This document shows, one piece after another, positions 24,601 to 35,021 of a stretch of 64,000 nucleotides of DNA (position 1 is its first letter; each line of letters begins with the position of its first letter). Source of the DNA: Lactarius indigo (lineage: Eukaryota > Basidiomycota > Agaricomycetes > Russulales > Russulaceae); contig JAFKAC010000012.1 in the NCBI GenBank assembly GCA_025766275.1, positions 1,302,001 to 1,366,000 on the forward strand. The letters are read 5' to 3'. The position numbers and the translations under genes were made by a program. The notes beneath the pieces were generated by a model that was not told the origin of the DNA, made no database searches, and worked only from the letters and a program-made list of their open reading frames with translations.

Positions 24601-25403
24601 TTTGATTTCCCTCTTTATCATGACGCCCAGGTTTTGGACTGTCGAAGCCAAGGTCGGCAGCTGCATGATACTCTCTGTGGCTACCGACCTGGCAGTCTTC
24701 GTCGGCATCATAGCACCTCTGTGACTGTATTTTTTGGAATGAGATTTAAAAAATAAAAGGGTTGGCAACACACACTTTGAATTGGGCACAAATCCCCAGA
24801 GTGCCCAAGACGCAAGCATATCCCAACCTCCCGCAACCACGACGGCATGAAGTATTTCCCTGTCCACTTCTGAACCCTGTGGAACGGAAGCCGGTTATGT
24901 GATTTTCGGCAGCACTCCTTGCAGAGCACCAGAGCAGGGAAGCAGTCGGTACATCTCCACTCAAATGGGGCAGACATGCAGCCCTGGCACATTGTCATAG
25001 CTGGGACACCCTCAGAGTTGAGGAGGCAACGCAAGTAGGGGCCAATCCTAGGAATAAATTCTTCCATGTATATGTGCTGGGACTGGGAGAACATGTAAAA
25101 TACTATTGGAGAAGGGCATGGATGCAAACCCACTCTCGTCTGTTCAGGCATGAATGGCTCCTCTATCCAGATTGTCTCATCAACATCCATGGACGCAGGG
25201 TCGGTTTCATCCAATATTGCCCCATGGTTGTCTATCTCCATTCTGCCAGCATCTTGTCTTGGTGTCGGCAGATTTGTTGAGGTGCCTACTTCTACCGGGA
25301 TATTTCTGGTTCCTCGGGAGCCTTCTCGGGACACCCACTCAATCACCTTAGCCTTAGACTTTCTGTGGAGGAATTTGGATGCCTTCACACCCTTGCGTGC
25401 CAT
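21660..25403 (-). CDS. KDZ-family transposase with CxC2-type zinc cluster
   Basis: About ten exons from MARKGVKASKFLHRK (25,403) to the stop at 21,660. The N-terminal Cys-rich module has C-x2-C…C-x2-C (CQGCMSAPFEWRCTDC) followed by CKECCRKSH, then HEIGVSWCFCPEAPEHD and LFPATFRNPKTAFTF. The RNase H-like core follows: MDGNFQAEHMKMRNPENDI, TGIGATACIHGAFVPDSVV, CYDVMCQWSVHMKERV, HIHGHQDTCLARYSPSF and DGETIETLWAPLNEISR. The C-terminal part (LREGQLNDSLHHIRISLG, KTRAWAEVHAAE, WFWTMDIQRDADIGEW) is also typical. I saw no stop or frameshift inside the conserved blocks, so it may be intact. It would excise and insert the element at the TIRs. Confidence 0.93.
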
Positions 25404-26665
25404 GGGAAACTAAGAATGGATGTGTCGTGTGTTGCAGTATATGTCCCTGAAGAAGCAGCGCCTCCAATTAACCTGTCGGCAGCTTTGGCTGGCTGGGTAT
25501 TGCGTCTGTGGATTTTGCGGTCCGGACTTGACCTGTGGTCACTCACGCTACTGTCGGTAGCTTAGATAAACCAGGTTTGGCAGCCAATCAAACCACTTTG
25601 TGCTGTTAAACTGGACTGGACTGGACCTGTGGTCACTTACACTACTATCGGCAACTACTTAAACCACTTCAGGCTGTTCTCTCATGTAGCACATATTTTA
25701 TCTATTGTATATGACATGAGATACCCTTTGATAGCATGTTGCTTCGTTCATCCTCAACTGTGAAGCACAAATTTGGGGTCAACAGTTCTGTTTATGCAAA
25801 AGTGTGCCTTCTCAAGGTACCTGGCAGCGGTGTCTGTCATTATTTTAGGGTTTCTACCATTTGGTTGATTGGTAGCTACCGAAAGTGTACTAGACCATAT
25901 TACCATCTCGGCAGCCTCGGCAATATAACACAGAGATAACACAGATGCCGTCTGTCTTGACAAAAAACAAGATATTTCTCTTGTGATTGAGACAAGGCTC
26001 GATAGTATGGTCTCTAGGAGTGTGACATGAGTACACCCCATTAAGATGGCAAACAGTTTGACTTGGCTGAGGGACAATTACCAGGAATTATCGCTCCAGA
26101 GACATTTACTGATCTACCGAAAAACAATATAATGTTGTATCTGCAAAATATCGTACTAACAAACGAGCTACCGAAGCCATGGATCCGCCATGGGGGGTAT
26201 GCCCAAATATGCTGATGTAGTTTCCTAGCAGTGTAGAGCTCAGATCCTGCAGCGATAAGGGTATCTGTTAAGGAGGAAGATCCAGAAACTACATCTTCCC
26301 TATATCATAGCATCACCCAGGTCTGATGTTAGTAGCTAGCCAATGAATGAGATGTCATTGGTAATGCCCCAAATAGAGTGTTGTCTGGCAGCTCAGGAGA
26401 GGGAGCTGAGAGAGATTTTTCATAGAGAGGGATTGTAATTTACTATGGATCACCATTTCTGTTCAAGACGTTTGGTGAGCTGCTGCAAAAATAACAATAT
26501 TTCTTTGTATTTGTGAAACCTTGCACCGACAGTGAGCTGCCGAAATCATAGATATACCATAATAGCCATGCCCTATTACACTGATTCCCATTGCTAGTGG
26601 TATCGAATTCTGGCCTTGCTAAGTCAAGAAAAGATATATAGGAGAAAGCTTTGACAGTCGCTATG
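25404..26665. other. spacer between transposase and TET/JBP gene
   Basis: About 1.26 kb without a supported gene. It is AT-richer than its flanks and carries degenerate TCGGCAG-like words (CTACCGA, TCGGCAG near 25,910). It must hold the transposase promoter and the TET/JBP 3' end. Confidence 0.5.
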
Positions 26666-27960
26666 TTACTGATAGTGGGCTATGTTCATCCAAGAATTCC
26701 CTGGAACCCCTGCCCACTCATGTACTCTATCCCTCATGAAGTATGCGTAGCATACTCTTTCTCCTTCAAAATTGTGCACTTCATGCTCCAGCGTCCCCCC
26801 TAACAGGCCAACTACTGAACCAGGACCATACTCCAGCGAGAGTCCAATTCCCGGCAGCCTCAAATTGCAATTTCGGTAGCGCCCAACAGACGCCAGCAAA
26901 TCATACCATTGTTTCCTGGAATTTCCGTCCCGATGTGGCGGCGTGAGGCGATTACAAATGACAGAGACGCCGTTGAAAACGGATGTCCATTGACGGAGGA
27001 CATCCTGTGGCTGGATCTCGGCACATTCTCTTAGCCGTTTGAAGGTATCCTGACCGGCATTATAAAGCTCCGGATGAATGACAGCCAGGATTGCACTCAA
27101 TATTGAATTGGATTGAGTGATGCAATCTAGCCAGTCCAAGACAGCTGGCTTTCTCAAAGCCGCACCGACCTGGGGGTGTGGTTGTACCATCTCAATTGAA
27201 ATCAGCTGCTGAATGATAAAACATTACTGGTAGAGAAAATTCACCTCATGTCCTTGTTGGAACCATGCAGGTGATATGTTGATCACCCCCTGAAGGCCCT
27301 CTAGCCCTGAAGGAAATATTTCTGGATCAACACGCCAAGATGTGCTACTTTGACGCTTGCTCAACAAAAAATGTAGCTTCTCTGTTGCTGCCATCATTTC
27401 ACCCTAAAATACATTATATTTGATGCGGTGATCGGACAAGGTGAGTAAACTTACCTGCCGAGAATCATTCAAGATTCCAGGAAGATGCCATGCCAATATC
27501 ATTCCTTGGTTGTCAATGACAATGCAGGGCCTTGAAATGGTAAGGGCAGCTGCCGTACCCTCCAGCGGAGGATATTGCCTCTTCAGGCTGGCCTCTTTCT
27601 GCTTGGACACCTGGGTTCCTGGATTGTTTGGCTTCATTGGGAGCTTATCTGCATAACGTGTAATATCCCAGTTTATCTGCACTGCTTGGATTGTCTCAGG
27701 ATATATGTCTGAGTGCCCAGTCTGTGTCACTAACCACGGTTCATGAATGCATCCACCAGAGTGAGTGCAATTCGATCCAGCTCTGAAATTAGAGGCACCG
27801 GCAGCATCAAGGGAGCTCGTGGTGCCTTAGCAACGCTGATTGGCTGAGAGGAGCGCTGGTTTAACTTGTATTGGAACTGAGCACGGAGGTATTCGGCACA
27901 GAGATGGGACAGACTCAGGGGGGAGAGTGTGCACGTCTGAGGGAGCTGGAAAGCCTGCAT
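26666..27960 (-). CDS. TET/JBP-family 2-oxoglutarate/Fe(II) dioxygenase
   Basis: About four exons: MQAFQLPQTCTLSPLSLSHL… from 27,960, then segments ending near 27,470 and 27,250, and a last exon 27,190-26,666. The last exon holds the double-stranded beta-helix: FNGVSVICNRLTPPHRDGN supplies the His-x-Asp iron ligands, LEHEV the distal His, and GERVCYAYFMR the Arg expected to bind 2-oxoglutarate. TET/JBP enzymes oxidise methylpyrimidines such as 5-methylcytosine in DNA. All catalytic residues look present, so an active enzyme is likely. It is divergent from the HMG-like gene. In basidiomycetes such genes are often carried by KDZ transposons, as here. Confidence 0.9.
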
Positions 27961-28144
27961 TTCCTCAGCGTCAAGGGACTTGAATGAAGATGATTAGCTG
28001 CCGATACATGCGGATTCCGTGGGAGTTGAGCTCCCGATAAACAATCCCACGCTGCCGAGCACAAGTTGGTACGTGATATAATGCCTTAAAGCTGCCGAAC
28101 CTTTAGACCTTAAGTCTATCCCTCTTGAAAAACCTACCTTCCCG
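27961..28144. promoter_or_regulatory. divergent promoter between TET/JBP and HMG-like genes
   Basis: The 184 bp between the two start codons contain several CTGCCGA-type words (near 28,000, 28,052 and 28,092). Expression of the two genes may be linked, and the same words recur at the element ends. Confidence 0.5.
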
Positions 28145-30530
28145 ATGCCGAACACCAGCAAACAAATGAAAAAGCCTACCAAGCCTACCAAAGAGGTTGA
28201 GCGCAAAGGGCCAGGCATTGAGTCTTCAGACTCTGAAGACCCTGATGACAGCGACTACAATTTTTGCCTGCAGTCTAACTGCTCAGATTTATCTTTCGAT
28301 AGGGTGTCAATCATCTCTGGTGATTTACATGTCATCGCTCGAAGGGGCGTTCCTACCGATGATGAGGAGGGAGGTAGCACAGAAAATGAGAGGTGTGTAT
28401 TCTGGTCTAATGTATGACTGCTAAAATGTGACCTTGGACAGGGATTCGATCGCACCTGGCGATCTAGACATGGTCACTCAAGAGGGTGTAGCTCCCGGAA
28501 ACGAAGAAAGTGATAGTATGGGTCAAGCGAGGTGGGTACACTTGTTGTTTACACAGACGCCCTCCATTGACATTGCTTCACACTCAAGCCAGAGTATTGA
28601 ACTAACAGATGAACAAACCGACATATTGCAGAGGCACGTTGCTGCATTCCGAGCTGCCGACCCAGATTCTCGGTCCAAAATCATCCAAGTTTCCGTTGAC
28701 AGCATCAAGAAAAGTTGGCGACAAGGCGTGGGCTTCAATAGAGATGGCGTAGAAATGGTACGTTTGCTTTAGCCTCAACAATGTTGCACCGCTCTCATAT
28801 TTCGTAGTTTGTACGCCGATTCCTTTATAACAGGTGCCGACGGGAGCGAAGACGATGCCAGTTTCGTCACAGAAAATGGACATATCACGACATTTTGGTT
28901 GATGTTCACCGAAAGGAACTTGACAAGATGGCTCTCGAAATGTCTGGGTCGAAGCGGGGATCGGCAGCCTACCTTGGTTGCTACAAAAAGTCCATCAAGG
29001 TGATCAGCCAGAGATTAGATGAACATACACGGGTGAAGTACAGAGCGGAGGCGAAGAAATGGACAGAGCAACAGGCTCCCCCTCGGCAGCAGCAGCGGTA
29101 CGTGCATGCCAAGCACTCTATCGTGTGGGAAGTAACTAAGTCCTATCAAGGATGTTTGGGAAACATGGTATCAACACCATGCGAGATTTTTCTGAGTCCA
29201 TGTACCGCCAATATGGTGTACGGGTTGCCATATTAGCAGGCTACTGCGACAGTGATGGCGAACCGGCGATCATGTTGTGAGTATCAAATTCTATCTACTT
29301 ACAATCTAGCGACCTATTACCTAGCCATGACATCAATAACGAATTGGGTGGAACGTCCTTCAAATCGCGACACAAAGACTGGCAGAGGGACCCAATGGTC
29401 GAGGACTTCTCAAGATGGACTGCCGAGTCCTTTGGTGGGAGTCTATTTTGCTTCAAGGGAAGTGTGCTAATGCGGCACCTTTATAGGAGTCCATGCTAGC
29501 GATGACAGCGAAGAGGAGGGAAAAGGGAAGGATGCAACGCCAATTATCAAGCTGGTGATAGACAAGAATGGGTATCCCATGCTGCCGAGATGGGAAGCCA
29601 TCGAACGCGAGGGTCTCATGTACAGGAAGTACCTCATCGGCAGGTTCATGGGCGAGACGTACAGTAAGTGAGCTACAGCTTGTAGTAGACCTATCACTTA
29701 TGAACTTATCAGAGATTGCCGTGGGCGGGGGAAAGGGCAGAATCCCATGGGCCAGACTGAAAGAGACCCCAGGTGACTTCATCCTTTCCAAGTACCTGCC
29801 GGCCGGTGTTACGCTCACTCAGTACCATCACATTCGCCAAGAGGATGTCAACGCATTGCTCAAACACTGGACGCAAAGGCAAGCTGCCGGCGAGATCCCA
29901 TTCCGTTTCAAGATGAGAGATGTCTGGGGGCGTCAGGCACAAGGAAATGATGAAGAAACCCCTGGAGATGGAAATGCTCTAACCAAAGAGGGGGCTGACG
30001 GTAATGGCCAAGAAGACAGCGCTGGGGGTCCAAGTGATGTAAGTAAGCTCCTTGTGTTGATGGGAGATGCTTACCATCTTTTTCCGCACCTTAAGCCTCA
30101 CCCTCACCACAGCACCAGCAGCCAAAGGCATGGAAATGGTGCCGAGGTGTGTGAGGAGCTGGGACAGGGAGATCGAGATCCATCTCCACACCCACCCAAC
30201 GCTGCACCCCCTCACACTCGCCCTCGCCCTCGCATTATCACACAACGCCACTCTACAACAGGAAGCTCAAGGGCGGATCAAGCTGCCGAGGCATCTACCA
30301 CTCATAGACCAGTTCCCGACACAGCTGCCGATACTCGTCCCCCCAAGCGTCAGAAAGTCAGCAACCCCACCATAAATGCACAGCCTGAGACTCGGCGCTC
30401 AGGGCGTTCAACACGGCCTACAGAGCGGGTCAAGCAAACGCAGTAAGTAATGACTTCTTTGTTGTATCTAGAACCTGAAGTTCCCAATAGGGGTAGCAAT
30501 ATGTATTCTAGGAAGAGAGCGCGTCGCTAG
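28145..30530 (+). CDS. probable divergent HMG-box protein of the KDZ element
   Basis: About ten exons from MPNTSKQMKKPTKPT to KQTQ-KRARR and a stop at 30,530. After an acidic N-terminus come LTDEQTDILQRHVAAF and a basic block (FVRRFLYNRCRRERRRCQF). A helical segment follows: KELDKMALEMSG…YLGCYKKSIKVISQRLDEHTRVKYRAEAKKW, whose W and Y spacing resembles an HMG box. Later blocks are MFGKHGINTMRDFSESMYRQ and RLKETPGDFILSKYLPAGVT. The C-terminus is basic (PPKRQKV, KRARR), suggesting nuclear import. Assigning it as the HMG protein reported in KDZ elements is inference; the tandem of conserved blocks is not one I can name otherwise. Confidence 0.65.
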
Positions 30531-30686
30531 CAGTCTTTGTATCACCTTTCTCCATCCACTCTCTAATTCATGGTATCACAAGTCCTCATTGTAGTATCTA
30601 TTGTCCATTCGTCGTAGTCGATATACAGATGTGTTGCAAAAACTTATACTTGATGAAACAGAAAACATGAAGGCCTAATCAGCCTT

Positions 30687-31416
30687 TTATGCCCCACCGC
30701 CTTTCATCAACACCTCCAATTTCTCCTCGACATCCGCCAACCTCATCTCCAGGTGTTGGATCCTTTCGGCAGAGTTGTGCTCAGGAACTTCCTGAGGTGC
30801 TTGAGCTGCCGAAACCCCAGAACGCTGCCGAGAGGATGACAGAACCAAGTGTGAGGGCATTGGCACCTCCACAACTGGCACAAGGCGTCGTGCAGGTTGC
30901 AAGCGCCGACGGAGGGAGGGAGTGATCGCGGGGGTGGCATCGGCAGCACCGGCAGCTGCAGCGGCGGTAGCGGTGGCAGTGGTGTCGGTGGCAGAGGGGT
31001 TGGGAGAGGTGGGAGAGTCAGGCGCCGTGGGGGCCAGCGAAGCTGGAGACGCTGCGTTGGATGACGTGCTGTACAGCGTCAGCCCCTCAACCAACCTTGA
31101 GGCCGATGCTGCCGAGTCTGACGCCTCCGACGTCTTCCTGTATGCAGCTGCGGGCTGCTTTCCTTCCCGCACCTTGTACTGAGCGATGCGGTACCTGCGC
31201 ACCACTTCCGGCTTCAGGTGGCGCCGATCGGTCTTGCCTGTCTTCGAGTTTGGCGGCATCAAGCTGCACCCCACCTTGCTGCTTTGGCAGCGCAAGCAGG
31301 GAGCTGTCGGCTGTGGCTCGCAGTGCACATTGGCCTTGATGCATCTTTCACACTATCACCAAGTTCTTTCAGCCGAATCTTAATGAAAATATATAACTAC
31401 GCACCGAAAATTCATA

Positions 31417-31449
<33 letters not shown>

Positions 31450-32289
31450 CTCACTCTCCAACTCGTCTCCTATCACTTTGGGAGGGAGTCGGACTGGCAC
31501 ATTCCGCTTCTTGGAACGGCGCGGCGGTGGTGAAGTAAGCTTGCGCTTCCTCGAGGTAGCTGCCGAACCAGCTGCCTTCTTCTTTCCCTTCTTGTGGATT
31601 GAGGGAGGCTCAGGGGACTTATGGAGTTAATCAGAAACAAAACGTAAATGGGGAAGTATTATTGCTCACCTCCTCCAGCTGGTCTACCTCCATCTCGTCT
31701 TCTGAGTCTTCAGGAGGTGGGCCCATGATGAGCGTCACCTTCGGCAGGTGCCGACGAGGAGGTGAAGGTGGTGGTGGTGGTGGCGGTGTAGGACTTGGTG
31801 CTGCATTTCCAGCGGGCACCCCCCCATCCCCATGCTCGGCAGCTGTGGAGGTTTAGACTGTGTTTGAGGGAAAGGTGAAGAGTGACTTACCAAGGTGCTC
31901 CCACCAGCAGCCCTCATTTGGAGGCAATAGGTGCGAGATGTCGGCGGGGAATTTGGCACTGGGCAGGTAATATTTGTGCTTGTTAATTGAAGGGTGCCCC
32001 CTGCCGATGTCTGACAAATCCCCCTTGGCATCGAGGACGATATACAAGGCGGCTAGCGTTGGGTGTAGCACCGGCAGGTCCCCCGAATTTCGCCGGAGCC
32101 TCCTGAACTCTCGCGTCGTGAGGACCTAGTTCAAATGGGGATTGGATGGAAACTGCAATTGAATTAAGTACGTACCTTCTCTTCCTCAAAGCGGCGTTCC
32201 CATTCAGCCCTGTCAGCAACATCGCGAACGCTGACATAGCTTGCAACAGCGGCCTCAACCCTAGCGGCGATATGGAGGAGGGAATTCAT
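30687..32289 (-). CDS. KDZ cargo gene: Cys-rich, acidic nuclear-type protein
   Basis: About five exons from MNSLLHIAARVEAAV (32,289) to the stop at 30,687. Order: a helical exon, a block TLAALYIVLDAKGDLSDIG…LPPNEGCWWEHLG, a Pro-rich exon, a basic exon (RKRKLTSPPPRRSKKR) followed by nine Asp encoded by a CGT/GTC microsatellite. A Cys cluster follows (CIKANVHCE…CLRCQSSKVGCSL), resembling the C-x2-C-x6-C spacing of fungal zinc clusters, then an Ala/Ser-rich linker and a short coiled coil (EHNSAERIQHLEMRLADVEEKLEVL). DNA binding is plausible but not shown. It is divergent from the next gene across 244 bp. Confidence 0.6.
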
Positions 32290-32533
32290 GGCGTTGGTGG
32301 GTAAGAAAAAAGTGTGTTGGCAGTTTACATTGCCACATTGAAGCGAGGTCAACAAGCGGCATGCTGCCGAGCTGCCGAAACTACCGATCTGGAATCTGGA
32401 ACCTGACTCAGCAAAAAACAGTAATGAATCTTGAGTGTCTCTTGCGTAATAAGCAATCTAGATATATAGGCTCATTCCGCATTGAGTCTCCCTTATCACC
32501 GCCTCATCAAACTGTCCCACTTCTTTGCTAGCT

Positions 32534-33480
32534 ATGTCTCGCCCTTTTCTTGCACTATCGGTTGACACTCGGCAGCTTGTGACCGGAAGAGATGCGCCAT
32601 TATCTGCCGAAGGTCAAGACGATTTTGGCATGGATGGGTCGCCCTCTCCACAAAGCCAACACAGCTTTGGCATGGATGGGTCACCCTCCCCTCAAAGTCA
32701 ACGCAGCTTCGGTATGAGTGGGTTGTCATCCCCTCAACACCAATACAGTTTCGGCATGGGTGGGTCACCCTCTCCTCAACGCCGACATAGTTTCGGCATG
32801 GATATGTCACCATCCCCCCAACGCCAACACAATCTTGGCAGGGATGGGTCACCCTTGTCACCCTCTTCGCATGGACAACGCAACTTTGGTGTGGACAAGC
32901 TGCCTTCACCAGAATCTCAAGACAACTTCGGCAAGGATATGCCGACCTCACCTGACATCCAAGATCAGGGGACTGACCCTGCGTCGAGGATGGAAGCCCC
33001 ACTGGTTCTAGGGACTCAACAACCCAGCATTGACCCAGTGCCAACACAGGAGGAAAGATCTGGGACAGGCGTCTCTCTACCTACCGAGGCCAGAGAGACC
33101 TTCGGCAGCCATTCAGCAGCTCGCAGTAAGTCTCATTTCTACTGATTATATATGTCTCTAACTCTGCGTGCACAGCTTGGAATTGGGGTGATCGTGCCCC
33201 ATCTCCCAGCAACTCTGAGATAAAGGAAGGTGAGGTCGGTCAGGAGGAAGCACCTTCAGAGCTGGTGCGCCACATTGTCAACCTAGCATAGTGAAAACTG
33301 ACCATTGTTTCTTTCTAGCAAGAAGAGTACGACCTGGGAACTCGGGTGTCGATCTTACGTGCCGAAGCTGTAAGACTTCGGCGGATCTACGTCCAAGCTT
33401 GGCAGATTTATGAGAGGGAGATTGCTTTGAGTGAGGTTGTAGACGCTATGGTAGATGAGCTGGACAATATTGAGGCGTAG
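32534..33480 (+). CDS. KDZ cargo gene: protein with 15-residue SFGMDGSPSPQ repeats
   Basis: Starts MSRPFLALSVDTRQL at 32,534. From about residue 30 it carries eight or so degenerate 14-15-residue repeats with consensus SFGMDGSPSPQ.Q (the last ones degenerate), then an acidic Pro-rich region. After two introns comes a C-terminal helix (RVSILRAEAVRLRRIYVQAW…ALSEVVDAMVDELDNI) stopping at 33,480. I do not recognise the family. The SP-rich repeats could be phosphorylated. The DNA repeats of 42-45 bp are imperfect, so the array is not newly made. Confidence 0.6.
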
Positions 33481-33779
33481 AACATTATATAGCGGTGTCG
33501 AATACTTAAATAGTACGCATATAGCAGCCTTGATTCAGATGCAATTTAAGTACACCCAGAAGAGATTGCTGGTTGATATGATAAAGGATAATGGGCAACT
33601 CAAATGACAAAGTCGGGATCTCCAAAAAGGACACCAGCACAATGTAAGATACTCAGTAAAGGTGCTATGAGGGTGATGTAGAGGCCATTTGGGACCGTCG
33701 GTATTATTTGCAGGAACATTGTAGGGCTTAAGTAGTCCCAGTGAGGATGGTCGGTAGCTCTCTGTGATTCAATTCTGGG

Positions 33780-34480
33780 CCAACTGCAAACCATCAACAG
33801 CAATTCATGACTATGGCCATTGGCCCACCCATTTATCTCAGCAGTTTTGCCAATCAGTGTCCATGGCCAATCTGAGCTATTCGGCAGCTCTATCAATGGG
33901 CCCACTAATGATATATACCAGCTGTTACTTGATGGGCCCACGTGGGTTTTACCTATGTAATTGGTCTATTTACACTATTACTAGATCGTGGGTCTGTTCA
34001 ATGTGTTCGGCAGCTTTCAATGAGTTCAACCCAGGCCCACTCTAAATTATTGACAACTCTTCTAAGCTGTGCCAATTGGCCCATTCGTTTATCTCGGCAG
34101 TTTTTCCAATCAGTGTCCATGGCCCATCTTTTTATGCCAGCGGTTCTATCCATGGGCCCACTCATGATATATGCCCACTGCTACTTGATGGGCCCACGAG
34201 GGTTGATCGATGTAATAGGTCCATTTACACTATGTCTAGATCATGGGCCCACTCAAGTTGTTCGGCAGCTCTCGATGAGTTCAACCGCAGGCCTACTCTA
34301 AACTATTGACAACTCTTCCTAGCTGTGCCAATTGGCCCATCCATTTATTTCAGCAGTTTTATCCATGGGCCCAATCATGATATATGCCCACTCTTGCTTG
34401 ATGGGGCCATGTGGGTTCAACAATGTAATAGGTCAATTTACACCCTGCCTGATCGTGGGCCCACTCAAGATGTTCGGCAG
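33780..34480. repeat. right subterminal repeats, diverged outer part
   Basis: About three diverged units of the roughly 220-bp family that continues beyond the gypsy at 42,299. They share TTGGCCCATCCATTTAT, ATCCATGGGCCCA and GTTCGGCAG. The gypsy element is inserted at the GGCAG at 34,476-34,480. Confidence 0.85.
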
Positions 34481-34989
34481 TGTTACGCTCCACCGGCGTT
34501 AGTCTGACTTGGACTCTAGAGAGGCGTAATCGACTTAGCGAAGTAAGGCAAATGGGGACCTCGTGTCAACCCAATGCAAGCTGAACAGGGGCCCACTCGG
34601 CACACGCTGCAGCAAAAGAGTAGAAGATGAATATCCCTTGGTGGATACAAGCGGAAGCACACTTAGTCCCAAGACTAAGGCGAGATAGACGAGTCAAGTG
34701 GTGGATTTGAAGAAGACCAAGATGGGGACTCTTGGTCTTCCGAGTCGACTACTTATACAGATACGCGCGGGCTTTAAAGCGCCGCTCGAATAGTACGTAA
34801 CCAATAGCGTAACTAGCTCGAACCCTAGTACCGCTATCCTAGGAATGAGTCATACATGAGTCACAATCACATGTGAACTACTATGCTGACTGATACGAAG
34901 TAAGAGTCCATGACTAATGCTGATACCGGACCGTAGTCATAACCGGTCATGAGTCGTGTGTAATGAGTCATCAAGTCCGTACCGTAACA
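34481..34989 (-). repeat. gypsy-1 3' LTR
   Basis: 509 bp, TGTTACGCTCC…CCGTAACA in plus-strand reading, preceded by GGCAG. It holds an inverted repeat around AAGACCAAGAT and a TATA-type box. Confidence 0.95.
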
Positions 34990-35021
34990 TCACCCCCTTT
35001 TCAGGAGTGAGGCCCACCTCA

